The position numbers and the translations under genes were made by a program. Shown here piece by piece: positions 8,857-17,901 of a stretch of DNA of 64,000 nucleotides. Location of the stretch: NCBI RefSeq assembly GCF_009176305.1, contig NZ_BLAJ01000003.1, forward strand, positions 868,001 to 932,000, given 5' to 3'. Under the pieces are notes generated by a model. It was not told where the DNA came from, ran no database searches, and saw nothing but the letters and a program-made list of their open reading frames with translations. The stretch comes from Martinezella dioscoreae (GTDB taxonomy: Bacteria; Pseudomonadota; Alphaproteobacteria; Rhizobiales; Rhizobiaceae). The number at the start of each line of letters is the position of its first letter. Positions within the stretch are counted from its first letter, which is position 1.

Positions 8857-9414
8857 TTACATCTTCGGCAACAACACCTTGTCGACGACATGAATCACAC
8901 CGTTCGACTGCTTGACGTCGGCGATGCTGATATGGGCAATGCTGCCGGCTTCGTCGGTCAACGTCAGCTTGCCGCCCTTGTCCACGGCCTTGATCGTGCA
9001 GCCGCCGACCGTCTTCAGATCGTATTCGCCGCCCTTGCTCATTGCCCATTTCTTGATGGCGGCGGCCATGTCATCACCGGCGACGACGTGGCAGGTCAGC
9101 ACCTTGACCAGCTTCTCCTTGTTCTCGGGCTTCAGCAGGGTTTCGACCGTGCCTGCTGGCAGCTGCTTGAAGGCTTCATTGGTCGGAGCAAAGACGGTGA
9201 ATGGGCCTTTGCCTTCGAGGGTATCGACGAGGCCGGCCGCCTTGACGGCTGCGACCAGGGTCGTGTGATCCTTGGAATTGACGGCATTCTGGATGATGTT
9301 CTTGCTGGCATACATCGCAGCACCGCCCACCATCGGGTCCTTGGCATAGGCTAGGCTGCTTGCGGCCGACAGGATTGCGGCAGCGGCGGCAATGCGAAAC
9401 ACAGTCTTGATCAT
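8857..9414 (-). CDS. Secreted fasciclin (FAS1) domain protein
   Basis: A 185-aa protein with a Sec signal peptide (residues 1-24, likely cut after SLAYA), then a single FAS1 domain with the hallmark TVFAPTNEAF near the start and GVIHVVDKVLLP at the end. FAS1 proteins are extracytoplasmic adhesion-type modules. I start it at 9414, where an AGAGG site precedes an ATG and gives a clean signal peptide; the frame stays open upstream to 9474. It lies downstream of an ECF sigma/RskA pair, echoing mycobacterial SigK-RskA, which controls the FAS1 proteins MPT70 and MPT83. Confidence 0.9.
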   Translation of the reverse strand: MIKTVFRIAAAAAILSAASSLAYAKDPMVGGAAMYASKNIIQNAVNSKDHTTLVAAVKAAGLVDTLEGKGPFTVFAPTNEAFKQLPAGTVETLLKPENKEKLVKVLTCHVVAGDDMAAAIKKWAMSKGGEYDLKTVGGCTIKAVDKGGKLTLTDEAGSIAHISIADVKQSNGVIHVVDKVLLPKM

Positions 9415-9522
9415 AACGTACCTCTTCCTCTCTGTTGCCCCGATCAGGCCGGGTCGAAAGAAGATACGGAGCATGCTGTCAGGGAGTTTCAGCCGCGATC
9501 GTTTTTCGGGAGGCGAAATTCC

Positions 9523-10236
9523 TCAGGGCAAATGGATCGTGCCGGAAGCAACCACATCGCCCGTTGGTTTGCCGGTCGGCGAGCCGCCAAAGGGCTCGAC
9601 ACTGACGGCGATGATGGCGCCTTCAGTCAATTTGGCGTGAAGTTCCGGCGACAAGACGATTTCCCCATCGCCGGTCGGTGGCAGTATGCCCAGCGCCTCG
9701 GCGGGATCGCTGCCGCGAATCAGCCAGAGCTCCAGCGATTTCTCCTCGGGTTTGCCGGCGGCGACCGGCGTAATTTTCAGGCGCCCATTGGCGACGTCGT
9801 AATTGGCGAGGAGATTGAAGGGACTGTTCTGGCCGGAAAGGGATGCGGTGAGCTGCTTGCCCGGGCTCGTGCGCAAGCCGCCTTCATTCGTGATGGCGAA
9901 GACGAGTACGCCGGCCGCCAAGAACAGCGAGCCCAAGGCGACCGAGCGCCACAGCATCAGCGAATTCCAGAGATGGGCGCCGAACGCCGCTTCGCCGAAA
10001 ATCCGCTTTTCGATCTTCGGAAATACGGCGGCCGCAGGCGTCACCGCCTCATATTCCTCGTTGAATTCCGAGAGATTCTGCTCCCAGCGGCTGACGATTG
10101 CGGCGAACTGCCGGTCGCTGCGCATGCGGCGCTCGACCTTCTGCCGGTCTTCCAGGGAAAGCACGCCAAGCACATATTCTCCGGCCAGGACTTCATCGCG
10201 GGAGCGGCCTCCCTTGCTTTGATCGGGCGTACTCAT
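9523..10236 (-). CDS. RskA-type transmembrane anti-sigma factor
   Basis: A 237-aa membrane regulator. The cytoplasmic N-terminal part (about 1-90) begins with DEVLAGEYVLGVLS, typical of the RskA sigma-binding region, and has no HxxxCxxC zinc motif. A single membrane segment follows at about 92-114, and the periplasmic C-terminal RskA domain ends SPTGKPTGDVVASGTIHLP. Its ATG (10236) overlaps the stop of the sigma gene by 4 bases, so the two are co-translated in the ratio expected of a sigma/anti-sigma pair. Release of the sigma factor would need regulated proteolysis, as in other RskA systems; that is inference. Confidence 0.9.
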   Translation of the reverse strand: MSTPDQSKGGRSRDEVLAGEYVLGVLSLEDRQKVERRMRSDRQFAAIVSRWEQNLSEFNEEYEAVTPAAAVFPKIEKRIFGEAAFGAHLWNSLMLWRSVALGSLFLAAGVLVFAITNEGGLRTSPGKQLTASLSGQNSPFNLLANYDVANGRLKITPVAAGKPEEKSLELWLIRGSDPAEALGILPPTGDGEIVLSPELHAKLTEGAIIAVSVEPFGGSPTGKPTGDVVASGTIHLP

Positions 10237-10772
10237 CGGTCCATGCACTCTCTCAGTCTGATTAGGCTTCGGCGCAGCCAGGTGCGCATAGTATTCAATG
10301 GCACAGCGTGTTGGTCGGCGAGCTCCTGGTAGCTCAAGCCCTCGACATAGGCGCTGCGAACAGCCCGCGCACGATCAGCTTCCAACTCTTCCATGCACCT
10401 GTCAATCCGCCTTCCCTCTCCCTTCACGATTGCTTGCTCTTCGGGGCCGGGTTCCAGGTCGGCGAGATCGTAAGCGCTGTCTATTTCGTCAGCTACGGGC
10501 TTGCGGGCACGGACGAAATCGATGGCGCGATTGCGCGCGATCGTCATCAGCCAGGCCATTGCCGGCCCTTCCGCAACAGCAAATTGCTCGGCCCGCTGCC
10601 AGACCTTGATATAGACCTCCTGCAAAACCTCTTCAGCATCCGCCTTGTTGCCAACGATGCGCAGGCAAACACCGAGAAGTTTCGGGCTGGTACGCTTGTA
10701 GAGTACGGCAAAGGCTTTCTGGTCGCGCATGGCAATGCGGCCGATCAGCGCTTCCGTCTCCTCGCTCGCCAT
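10233..10772 (-). CDS. ECF-family RNA polymerase sigma factor, SigK-like
   Basis: A 179-aa sigma70-family protein with only regions 2 and 4. Region 2 (about 18-90) holds the core-binding and -10-recognition segments (ADAEEVLQEVYIKVWQ, WLMTIARNRAIDFVR). Region 4 (about 125-178) holds the helix-turn-helix YQELADQHAVPLNTMRTWLRRS. It is followed by the coupled RskA gene and then the fasciclin gene, which is the probable target. It is likely self-regulated with its anti-sigma factor, but no promoter consensus could be proved. Confidence 0.92.
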   Translation of the reverse strand: MASEETEALIGRIAMRDQKAFAVLYKRTSPKLLGVCLRIVGNKADAEEVLQEVYIKVWQRAEQFAVAEGPAMAWLMTIARNRAIDFVRARKPVADEIDSAYDLADLEPGPEEQAIVKGEGRRIDRCMEELEADRARAVRSAYVEGLSYQELADQHAVPLNTMRTWLRRSLIRLRECMDR

Positions 10773-11057
10773 CCAAATCCCCGGGGTACAACGCCTGCAC
10801 CATCTTTAGAAGAAAACTCCGCCTCGGCAAACGCATCCGCACCATCAATTTCGGCGACGCTAATGTGACATAGCGTCAACGAAAGTGCAGCGCGATCTTT
10901 CAGATGCACTTTTCGCGCTTTAGGTCTTTGGTTTTTCGCATATCGTTGTCGCAAAACCGCTGAACACCTTTGCGCGACATGCTTTAATCCCGAGATCATT
11001 ATTCCCTCTGTCAAAAACTTGAGATAAAAGGCCGCGATCAATTTCGAAGGGTGCACC

Positions 11058-11945
11058 ATGTCCGAAGCCCAAAGCGAACTCCAAGCCAACCTGCTCGCAC
11101 AGGCGCTGCCCTATATGCAGCGTTACGAAAACAAGACCATCGTCGTGAAATATGGTGGTCATGCCATGGGCAATGTCGAACTTGGCAAGGCCTTTGCGGC
11201 CGATATCGCGCTCCTGAAGCAGTCCGGCGTCAATCCGATCGTCGTCCATGGCGGCGGCCCGCAGATCGGCGCCATGCTGACGAAGATGGGCATCGAATCG
11301 AAGTTCGAAGGCGGCTTGCGGGTCACCGACCAGAAGACGGTCGAGATCGTCGAAATGGTGCTCGCCGGCTCGATCAACAAGGAAATCGTCGCGCTGATCA
11401 ACCAAACCGGTGAATGGGCGATCGGCCTTTGCGGCAAGGACGGCAACATGGTCTTCGCCGAAAAGGCGCGCAAGACCATCAAGGACCCCGATTCCAACAT
11501 TGAACGCGTACTCGATCTCGGTTTCGTCGGCGAAGTGGTCGAAGTCGATCGCACGCTGCTCGATCTGCTTGCCAAGTCCGAGATGATTCCGGTCATTGCC
11601 CCGGTCGCCCCCGGCCGCGACGGCGCGACCTATAACATCAACGCCGATACCTTTGCCGGCGCGATCGCAGGTGCGCTCAGTGCCACGCGCCTGCTTTTCC
11701 TCACGGATGTTCCCGGCGTCCTCGACAAGCAGGGCCAGCTCATCAAGGAATTGTCCGTAGCCCAGGCCCATGCGCTGATTGCCGACGGCACTATTTCCGG
11801 CGGCATGATTCCGAAGGTCGAAACCTGCATCGACGCCATCAAGGCCGGTGTTCAGGGCGTCGTTATCCTCAACGGCAAGACGGCCCATTCCGTGCTGCTC
11901 GAGATCTTCACCGAGCGCGGTGCGGGCACGTTGATCGTTCCCTGA
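11058..11945 (+). CDS. argB: Acetylglutamate kinase
   Basis: Second step of arginine synthesis: phosphorylates N-acetyl-L-glutamate with ATP. The 295-aa protein shows the amino-acid-kinase signatures [10 protein letters not shown] (about 29-38) and [11 protein letters not shown] (about 61-71), then the [13 protein letters not shown] region and the C-terminal [11 protein letters not shown] segment. Length is normal. AAGGG precedes the ATG. It stands alone; engB, its usual upstream neighbour, lies 2.3 kb away. In most bacteria of this type ArgB is the arginine feedback-inhibited step. Confidence 0.97.
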   Translation: MSEAQSELQANLLAQALPYMQRYENKTIVVKYGGHAMGNVELGKAFAADIALLKQSGVNPIVVHGGGPQIGAMLTKMGIESKFEGGLRVTDQKTVEIVEMVLAGSINKEIVALINQTGEWAIGLCGKDGNMVFAEKARKTIKDPDSNIERVLDLGFVGEVVEVDRTLLDLLAKSEMIPVIAPVAPGRDGATYNINADTFAGAIAGALSATRLLFLTDVPGVLDKQGQLIKELSVAQAHALIADGTISGGMIPKVETCIDAIKAGVQGVVILNGKTAHSVLLEIFTERGAGTLIVP

Positions 11946-12011
11946 TAGGGCACACTCATTGAGAAAATTCAGGCGCTCCGCAAACGAGATTGCGAGGCAC
12001 CGAGGGGCTCG

Positions 12012-12782
12012 TCAGGACGGCCGATAGATCGCTTCGGCCTCGCTTTTCAGCATTCCCATGACCGAACGATAGGGAGCCGGCCCATAGCTGATGCGGCTGA
12101 CACCCAGCCTTGCCATGGTCTCATTGTCCGGCGTGGTCGGCCGCACCATGATGTTAACAGGCAAAGGCGAGCGTTCGCAGAGGGCGCCGATCAGATCCGG
12201 TTCGACCAGGCCCGGCGCGAAGAAACCGCTGGCACCGGCCTCGGCAAAAGCATCGGCGCGCTGAAAGGCATCGTCCAGCAGCAGCTGATGATGCGCCGTA
12301 TCGCTTTCCTGCAGGAAAAGATCGGTACGAGCGTTGATGAACAAGGGCATTTCCCGGCGATCGGCCATCTCGCGAATGGCGCGGATGCGTGCTGCCTGCG
12401 TTTCGATAGGATGAACGCCCTGGCCGCCGATCACCTGATCTTCGAAATTGATGCCGATGGCGCCGTGATCCATGATCTTTTCGACATTGGCGGCGACTTC
12501 CTCAGGCTCGACGGCATAACCGCCCTCGAAATCGACCGACAGGGGCAACGGGCTCGTCACCGAAATCAGCCTGGCGGTCACCGCCAGCAGCGATAGCGGG
12601 ATTGCTTGGCCGTCTCCGAAACCATTGGCAGCGGCGACCGACCAACTCCCCGTTGCCAGCGCCTTGGCGCCCGCCTCCGTGACCGCCTTGGCAGAACCCG
12701 CATCCCAAATATTGAAAAGGATCAGCGGCTCACCTTTCTTGTGCAGCCGCGCGAATTCTTGCGCCTTTTCCACCTGACTCAT
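12012..12782 (-). CDS. Isocitrate lyase/PEP mutase superfamily enzyme
   Basis: Soluble TIM-barrel enzyme of 256 aa related to carboxyvinyl-carboxyphosphonate phosphorylmutase and oxaloacetate decarboxylase-like proteins. Visible motifs are LSVDFEGGYAVEPEEVA, GINFEDQV and LFINARTDLFL, which supply the acidic Mg2+ ligands of the superfamily. The KKCGH signature of true isocitrate lyases is absent, and the exact substrate is unknown. The start at 12782 has a strong GGAGGGG site; the frame is open further upstream to 12854 but that stretch does not look like protein. It converges on argB. Confidence 0.85.
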   Translation of the reverse strand: MSQVEKAQEFARLHKKGEPLILFNIWDAGSAKAVTEAGAKALATGSWSVAAANGFGDGQAIPLSLLAVTARLISVTSPLPLSVDFEGGYAVEPEEVAANVEKIMDHGAIGINFEDQVIGGQGVHPIETQAARIRAIREMADRREMPLFINARTDLFLQESDTAHHQLLLDDAFQRADAFAEAGASGFFAPGLVEPDLIGALCERSPLPVNIMVRPTTPDNETMARLGVSRISYGPAPYRSVMGMLKSEAEAIYRPS

Positions 12783-12999
12783 CGCATCCCCTCCGAAAAG
12801 TCCGGCCGGGTGATTTCTCCTCCGCGACCCAAAAGAGCGTAAGCTCTCCCTCACATGGCAAATAGAGTAAAACCCCGGAAATCAATGGTAAAATCATAGC
12901 CGGCATTAGATCGCACGGCAATCTCCCCAAAATGGTTGAGATGCGGCAGCATGAATATTTCCCTTCCCTCGTCCGGAGCGGGCGTGCCATAAGACAGGC

Positions 13000-13704
13000 A
13001 TGAGCCAGACAAAAACACTATCCGAGCCAGCCGATTTCTCCCACATCCGTGATTGGGTATTCGATCTCGACAACACGCTCTATCCGCATCATGTCGATCT
13101 CTTCGCGCAGATCGATAAGAACATGACGGCTTACGTCTCCACCCTTCTGAACATGGAGCGCGAAGAGGCCCGCAAGCTGCAGAAGCAATATTATCTCGAT
13201 CACGGCACGACACTGCAGGGTTTGATGATCCATCACGGCATCGACCCCAACGACTTCCTGGAGAAAGCGCACGCGATCGACTATTCGGCGCTGACGCCGC
13301 AGCCGGAGCTCGCCGCCGCCATCAAGGCACTGCCGGGACGCAAGTTCATCTTCACCAATGGCAGCGTCAAACACGCCCAGGCGACGGCCGGTGCACTCGG
13401 CATCCTCGATGGCTTCGACGATATTTTCGATATCGTCGCGGCTGACTATGTGCCGAAGCCTGCCGGCAGCACTTACGACAAATTCATGAGCCTTCATCGT
13501 GTCGATACGAACAGAGCGGCCATGTTCGAGGACCTGCCGCGCAATCTCACGGTACCCAAAGCGCTCGGCATGAAGACGGTACTTCTTGTACCGCAAAATC
13601 TCGAGACGACGGTCGTCGAATGGTGGGAACGGACCACCGGCGAAGACGACCACATCGACTACGTGACCGACGACCTCACTACCTTTCTGAAAGCGCTGGT
13701 TTAA
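13000..13704 (+). CDS. HAD-family pyrimidine 5'-nucleotidase
   Basis: A 234-aa haloacid-dehalogenase hydrolase of the SDT1/pyrimidine 5'-nucleotidase type, expected to dephosphorylate UMP/CMP-like substrates. Motif I is FDLDNTLYP with Asp22 and Asp24, motif II is IFTNGS, and motif III includes KPAGSTYDKF and the acidic FEDLPRN. The helical cap lies between motifs I and II. It is transcribed alone, divergent from the PEP-mutase-like gene. Family assignment is secure; substrate is inferred. Confidence 0.88.
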   Translation: MSQTKTLSEPADFSHIRDWVFDLDNTLYPHHVDLFAQIDKNMTAYVSTLLNMEREEARKLQKQYYLDHGTTLQGLMIHHGIDPNDFLEKAHAIDYSALTPQPELAAAIKALPGRKFIFTNGSVKHAQATAGALGILDGFDDIFDIVAADYVPKPAGSTYDKFMSLHRVDTNRAAMFEDLPRNLTVPKALGMKTVLLVPQNLETTVVEWWERTTGEDDHIDYVTDDLTTFLKALV

Positions 13705-13817
13705 CTGTTCATTAGGACGTGGTTACCAAAGTTTCATGCGCCTTACAGAGGTTTAATTGGTCGTTTTCGACCGCCAGCCGTATCGTTTGACCATTCCTCG
13801 ACACGAAAGGAAAAACG

Positions 13818-14516
13818 ATGAACGGGAAAAAACTTCTTCTGGCCGGACTTTCCGTAACCCTGCTTCTCGGCGGTGCCGCACAGGTGGCGCTCGCTGCTTC
13901 GCGTGACGGCGATGGTGGGGGCAGGCATCATCATCACGGCCGCTGGCACAGACCGCATATTTCGCCAGAAGTCCTTTACGTGCGCATGCTGAAGGAATTC
14001 GGCAATCCCGGTGACACGAAGCTCACCAAGGATGAGGTCAAGGCTGGCGTCGACAAGATCTTCGACCAGATCGACGTCAACCACGACGGTGAGATCACCC
14101 CCGGCGAATATCGCGCCTACCGCCAGGAGCAGATGAAGCAGTGGCGAGCCGAGCATGCCAAAGCCGATGATAATCAGGCTCAAAATGGCCAGGCTTCGGG
14201 CGGCGATCAGTCCCCGGGTAATCAGACCCAAGACAATCAGGCGCAGAGCAATCAGGCTCCGGCCGACCAGTCCAAGAGCGATCAGGCTCAAAACGACAAT
14301 GACAACGACAAGGGTGGCGAAGCCCATCGCCATCACAGACCGCATGGCCGCTTCATGCACGAAGCTATGGTCTTCCGCTTTGCCGATACCGATCAAAGCG
14401 GCCAGATCAGCAAGAAGGAGGCCGAAGACGCCATGAACAAGCTCTTCGACCGGCTGGATCGCAATCATGATGGTGTCGTCAACCTTGACGACATGCCGGG
14501 CCGCCCGCTGCTCTAA
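13818..14516 (+). CDS. Secreted EF-hand calcium-binding protein with NQAQ-rich linker
   Basis: A 232-aa exported protein. A signal peptide covers residues 1-27 (cut near ALA-ASR), followed by a His-rich patch (HHHHGRWHRPH). EF-hand loop 1 is residues 86-97 (DVNHDGEITPGE). Loops 2 (190-201, DTDQSGQISKKE) and 3 (214-225, DRNHDGVVNLDD) form a C-terminal pair. Between them, residues 118-164 are a low-complexity linker of irregular NQAQ/DQ repeats, and another HRHHRPH patch lies at 170-176. Loop 3 ends in Asp instead of the usual Glu. A periplasmic calcium or metal-binding role is likely; nothing specific is known. An AAGG-type site precedes the ATG. Confidence 0.88.
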   Translation: MNGKKLLLAGLSVTLLLGGAAQVALAASRDGDGGGRHHHHGRWHRPHISPEVLYVRMLKEFGNPGDTKLTKDEVKAGVDKIFDQIDVNHDGEITPGEYRAYRQEQMKQWRAEHAKADDNQAQNGQASGGDQSPGNQTQDNQAQSNQAPADQSKSDQAQNDNDNDKGGEAHRHHRPHGRFMHEAMVFRFADTDQSGQISKKEAEDAMNKLFDRLDRNHDGVVNLDDMPGRPLL

Positions 14517-14546
14517 GCCGATCGCTCCGGCAACAAACCCATGAAC

Positions 14547-14583
14547 AAAGGCCCGCCCTCGCCCAAGCGACGGCGGGCTTTTC
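14547..14583. terminator. Intrinsic terminator after the EF-hand gene
   Basis: GCCCGCC (14551-14557) pairs with GGCGGGC (14572-14578), followed by TTTTC. It lies between the EF-hand stop and the convergent LOG-family stop. The A-rich stretch on its left may let it act for both strands. Confidence 0.8.
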
Positions 14584-14587
14584 GTTA

Positions 14588-15475
14588 TCAGTGCCCGTTG
14601 TCGTGGTGGCCGTTGTCGTGCTCGTAGAAATCGGCGACGATCTTCCAGGCCTCGTCGGCGGTATCGACGAAGCTGATGAGGTTCACATCGTCCGGCGCGA
14701 TGGTGCCGAACTCCGCCAGCGCATCGAAATTGATGATGCTGCGCCAGAACTTTTCACCAAAGAGAATGAGCGGCAGGCGCTCCATGCGGCCGGTCTGGAT
14801 GAGCGTCAGGCATTCGAACAGTTCGTCGAGCGTGCCGAAGCCGCCCGGGAACACCGCGATCGCCTTAGCTCGCACCATGAAGTGCATCTTGCGGATCGCG
14901 AAATAATGGAAGTTGAAGCTGAGTTCCGGCGTCACATAGGCGTTCGGCGCCTGCTCGTGCGGCAACACAATGTTGAGGCCGATCGAGGGCGCGCCTTCTT
15001 CTGCCGCACCGCGATTGCCCGCTTCCATCACGCCAGGGCCGCCGCCGGTGACGACGACGTACTCATGGAAGTCGAAGCCGGCGGAATAGCGCGAGCAGAG
15101 TCGGGCGAACTTGCGCGCCTCCTCGTAATAGACCGATGCGGCTTCGAGATTGGCGCGCTGCACGTCATTGCGAGCAGCCCAGGCATTGGTGCCGGGGGCG
15201 GGAATACGTGCGCCGCCGAACATCACGACAGTCGACTTGATGCCGCGCTCGGTCAGCGACATTTCGGTCTTCAGCAATTCCAGCTGCAGGCGGATGGGCC
15301 GCAATTCCTCACGGCAGAGGAAATCCTCATCTGCATAGGCAAGCCGGTAGGATGGCGACATCGACTGCGGCGTGCGCGGCACCGACTCGGCCCGCTGCTT
15401 GTCCGCCGAGCTCGTCTTCAACGGGTCCCAAACCCCGTCCTTGCGCCTCAGCCTGCCGTTCTTCGCCTTGCTCAT
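14588..15475 (-). CDS. LOG-family protein (TIGR00730-like nucleotide 5'-monophosphate nucleosidase)
   Basis: Rossmann-fold protein of 295 aa in the LOG / putative lysine decarboxylase family; characterised members split nucleotide 5'-monophosphates, some releasing cytokinins. The nucleotide loop VVTGGGPGVMEAGNRGA is at about 141-157 and the catalytic signature PGGFGTLDELFE at about 210-221. The N-terminal 80 residues are an extension typical of the long subfamily. The C-terminus ends in a repeated HDNGH pair encoded by a near-perfect 15-bp tandem duplication. Cytokinin release in a plant-associated host is possible but not shown. Confidence 0.85.
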   Translation of the reverse strand: MSKAKNGRLRRKDGVWDPLKTSSADKQRAESVPRTPQSMSPSYRLAYADEDFLCREELRPIRLQLELLKTEMSLTERGIKSTVVMFGGARIPAPGTNAWAARNDVQRANLEAASVYYEEARKFARLCSRYSAGFDFHEYVVVTGGGPGVMEAGNRGAAEEGAPSIGLNIVLPHEQAPNAYVTPELSFNFHYFAIRKMHFMVRAKAIAVFPGGFGTLDELFECLTLIQTGRMERLPLILFGEKFWRSIINFDALAEFGTIAPDDVNLISFVDTADEAWKIVADFYEHDNGHHDNGH

Positions 15476-15690
15476 CTATTCATGCCTTTCAAATCGATCA
15501 TGACGGGCAGTTTCCGTCCGCGAACGGAAATAGCCAAGCTCTTGCATATGCCCCTACAACGCCTTGAATCCAAGCTCAATCGGCGCGGAAAAGACATTCC
15601 ATTTTCGGCATGCATGCTATAGGACCAATCGACCGCATCCGGAGCTTTATCCGGAAAACACGATAGGCCCTGACGTTGTAAGGAATTCCC

Positions 15691-16548
15691 ATGAGCGCTA
15701 CCGATCTCGCCTCCCTCGAAAAGTCCATCGAGGCTGCCTTCGACAATCGCGACAATGTGAACACGTCGACGCGCGGCGAAGTCCGCGATGCCGTCGAAAC
15801 GGCGCTCAATCTCCTCGATAGCGGCAAGGTTCGCGTGGCCGAACGTGGTGCCGATGGCAACTGGACCGTCAACCAGTGGCTCAAGAAAGCGGTTCTGCTC
15901 TCCTTCCGCCTCAACGACATGAAGATCGTCGAAGGTGGCTCCGGCGGCGCCACCTGGTGGGACAAGGTTCCCTCGAAGTTCGAAGGCTGGGGTGAGAACC
16001 GCTTCCGCGAAGCGGGTTTCCGCGCCGTGCCGAACGCAGTCGTACGTCATTCCGCCTATATCGCCCCCAACGCCATCCTGATGCCGTCCTTCGTCAATCT
16101 CGGCGCTTATGTCGGCGAAGGCACCATGGTCGACACCTGGGCGACGGTCGGCTCCTGCGCTCAGATCGGCAAACATGTGCATCTTTCCGGCGGCGTCGGC
16201 ATCGGCGGCGTGCTGGAGCCGATGCAGGCCGGCCCGACCATCATCGAAGACAATTGCTTCATCGGCGCCCGCTCCGAAGTCGTCGAAGGCTGCATTATCC
16301 GCGAAGGCTCCGTGCTTGGCATGGGCGTGTTCATCGGCAAGTCCACCAAGATCGTCGATCGCGCCACCGGCGAGATCACCTATGGCGAAGTTCCGCCATA
16401 TTCGGTCGTCGTCGCCGGCGCGCTGCCGAGCGGCAACACCATGGCAAACGGCCAACCGGCCCCGAGCCTCTATTGCGCCGTCATCGTCAAGCGCGTCGAT
16501 GAAAAGACCCGCTCGAAGACCGGCATCAACGAGCTGCTGCGCGACTAA
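15691..16548 (+). CDS. dapD: 2,3,4,5-tetrahydropyridine-2,6-dicarboxylate N-succinyltransferase
   Basis: Lysine and meso-diaminopimelate synthesis: succinylates tetrahydrodipicolinate with succinyl-CoA. The 285-aa protein has an N-terminal helical domain, the [12 protein letters not shown] active-site region, and a left-handed beta-helix of hexapeptide repeats from about residue 110 ([18 protein letters not shown] onward). Length matches the family. AAGGA lies 6 bases before the ATG. It leads the dapD-dapE run; a stable hairpin follows its stop. Confidence 0.97.
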   Translation: MSATDLASLEKSIEAAFDNRDNVNTSTRGEVRDAVETALNLLDSGKVRVAERGADGNWTVNQWLKKAVLLSFRLNDMKIVEGGSGGATWWDKVPSKFEGWGENRFREAGFRAVPNAVVRHSAYIAPNAILMPSFVNLGAYVGEGTMVDTWATVGSCAQIGKHVHLSGGVGIGGVLEPMQAGPTIIEDNCFIGARSEVVEGCIIREGSVLGMGVFIGKSTKIVDRATGEITYGEVPPYSVVVAGALPSGNTMANGQPAPSLYCAVIVKRVDEKTRSKTGINELLRD

Positions 16549-16562
16549 TCTCGCAAAATTTC

Positions 16563-16590
16563 GGAAGCGCGGTTGCTATATCGCGCTTCC
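16563..16590. other. Stable hairpin in the dapD-dapE spacer
   Basis: GGAAGCGCG (16563-16571) pairs perfectly with CGCGCTTCC (16582-16590) around a 10-base loop, 15 bases after dapD. No T-run follows on the plus strand, so it may stabilise or process the transcript more than end it; on the minus strand a short T-rich stretch follows. Confidence 0.4.
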
Positions 16591-16707
16591 CTCATGCTTG
16601 CCGGGTGAGCATGCCTGTGCGATTGCTGGAATCGCGGCAAAGATTTTCGAGTCGTCCCCGATCCTTTGCCATCGCTTTGCCATTTCCCGCCGGATAAGTT
16701 GCCTCCG

Positions 16708-17901
16708 ATGACCGTTACCAATCCCATTACGAACCTGCAGACCCTGATCCGCTGCGCCTCCGTCACCCCGGCCGAAGGCGGCGCGCTGACCGCGCTTGCC
16801 GATATGCTGCAGCCACTCGGCTTCAAGATCGATCGCATGACGGCGAGCGAGGCGGGAACGCCCGATATCGAAAATCTCTATGCGCGGCTCGGCACGGACG
16901 GACCGCATCTGATGTTTGCCGGGCATACGGATGTGGTGCCGGTCGGCGATGCCGCTTCGTGGAGCCACCCGCCCTTTGCCGCTGAAATCGCCGATGGCGA
17001 GCTTTTCGGCCGTGGCGCCGTCGACATGAAGGGCGGCATTGCCTGCTTCGTGGCGGCGGTTGCGCGTCATATCGAGAAGCATGGCAAACCCGCCGGCTCT
17101 ATCTCCTTCTTGATCACCGGCGACGAAGAAGGACCCGCGATCAACGGCACGGTCAAGCTGCTGCAATGGGCGGCCGAGCGCGGCGAGACATGGGATGCCT
17201 CGCTCGTCGGCGAACCGACCAATCCTGACCGGCTCGGCGACATGATCAAGATCGGCCGCCGCGGCTCGATTTCCGGCACTATCACCGTCCAAGGCGTTCA
17301 GGGCCATGCCGCCTATCCGCACCTTGCCGACAACCCGGTGCGCAGCATCATCAAGCTGACGGAAGCGCTGCTCGATCCACCCTTCGATGCCGGCACGGAC
17401 AATTTCCAGCCGTCGAACCTCGAAGTGACGACGATCGACGTCGGCAATACCGCCACCAATATCATTCCCGCCAAGGCGACTGCTGCCTTCAACATCCGAT
17501 TCAACGACACCTGGACCGCCGATACGCTGAAGGCGGAAATCCTGGCACGCCTGGATGCGGCCGCCGCCGACGAGACGCTGCGGCCCGGGCGTCCGCCGGC
17601 GAAATACGACATCGTCTGGTCGGAGCGCCCGAGCCAAGTCTTCCTGACGCGAAACAATGCGCTGATTGCCTCGCTCTCCTCTGCCATCGAAAACATCACC
17701 GGTCAAAGGCCGGCGCTGTCGACCACCGGCGGTACGTCCGATGCCCGCTTCATCAAAGACTACTGCCCCGTCGTAGAATTCGGGCTTGTCGGCCAGACCA
17801 TGCATATGATTGACGAGCGTGTGGCGCTCTCGGATCTCGAAACGCTGACCGGGATCTACCAGACCTTCATCCAGCGCTGGTTCGAGAATGCCGAGCTTTA
17901 A
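16708..17901 (+). CDS. dapE: Succinyl-diaminopimelate desuccinylase
   Basis: Zn-dependent M20 hydrolase releasing succinate and LL-diaminopimelate for lysine and peptidoglycan. In 397 aa the metal ligands are visible: AGHTDVVP (His), GRGAVDMKGG (bridging Asp), TGDEEGPA (catalytic Glu-Glu) and the late GQTMHMID (His). The dimerisation domain sits in the middle (GVQGHAAYPH). I start at ATG 16708, the usual family N-terminus (MTVTNPITNLQTLIRC); the frame is open to 16666 without a better site. Its stop overlaps the next gene by 14 bases. Confidence 0.96.
   Translation: MTVTNPITNLQTLIRCASVTPAEGGALTALADMLQPLGFKIDRMTASEAGTPDIENLYARLGTDGPHLMFAGHTDVVPVGDAASWSHPPFAAEIADGELFGRGAVDMKGGIACFVAAVARHIEKHGKPAGSISFLITGDEEGPAINGTVKLLQWAAERGETWDASLVGEPTNPDRLGDMIKIGRRGSISGTITVQGVQGHAAYPHLADNPVRSIIKLTEALLDPPFDAGTDNFQPSNLEVTTIDVGNTATNIIPAKATAAFNIRFNDTWTADTLKAEILARLDAAAADETLRPGRPPAKYDIVWSERPSQVFLTRNNALIASLSSAIENITGQRPALSTTGGTSDARFIKDYCPVVEFGLVGQTMHMIDERVALSDLETLTGIYQTFIQRWFENAEL

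Noticed and set aside
15511..15530. Hairpin TTTCCGT/ACGGAAA upstream of dapD as a terminator or attenuator
   Set aside because: A 7-bp stem without a T-run and no leader peptide; too weak to call.
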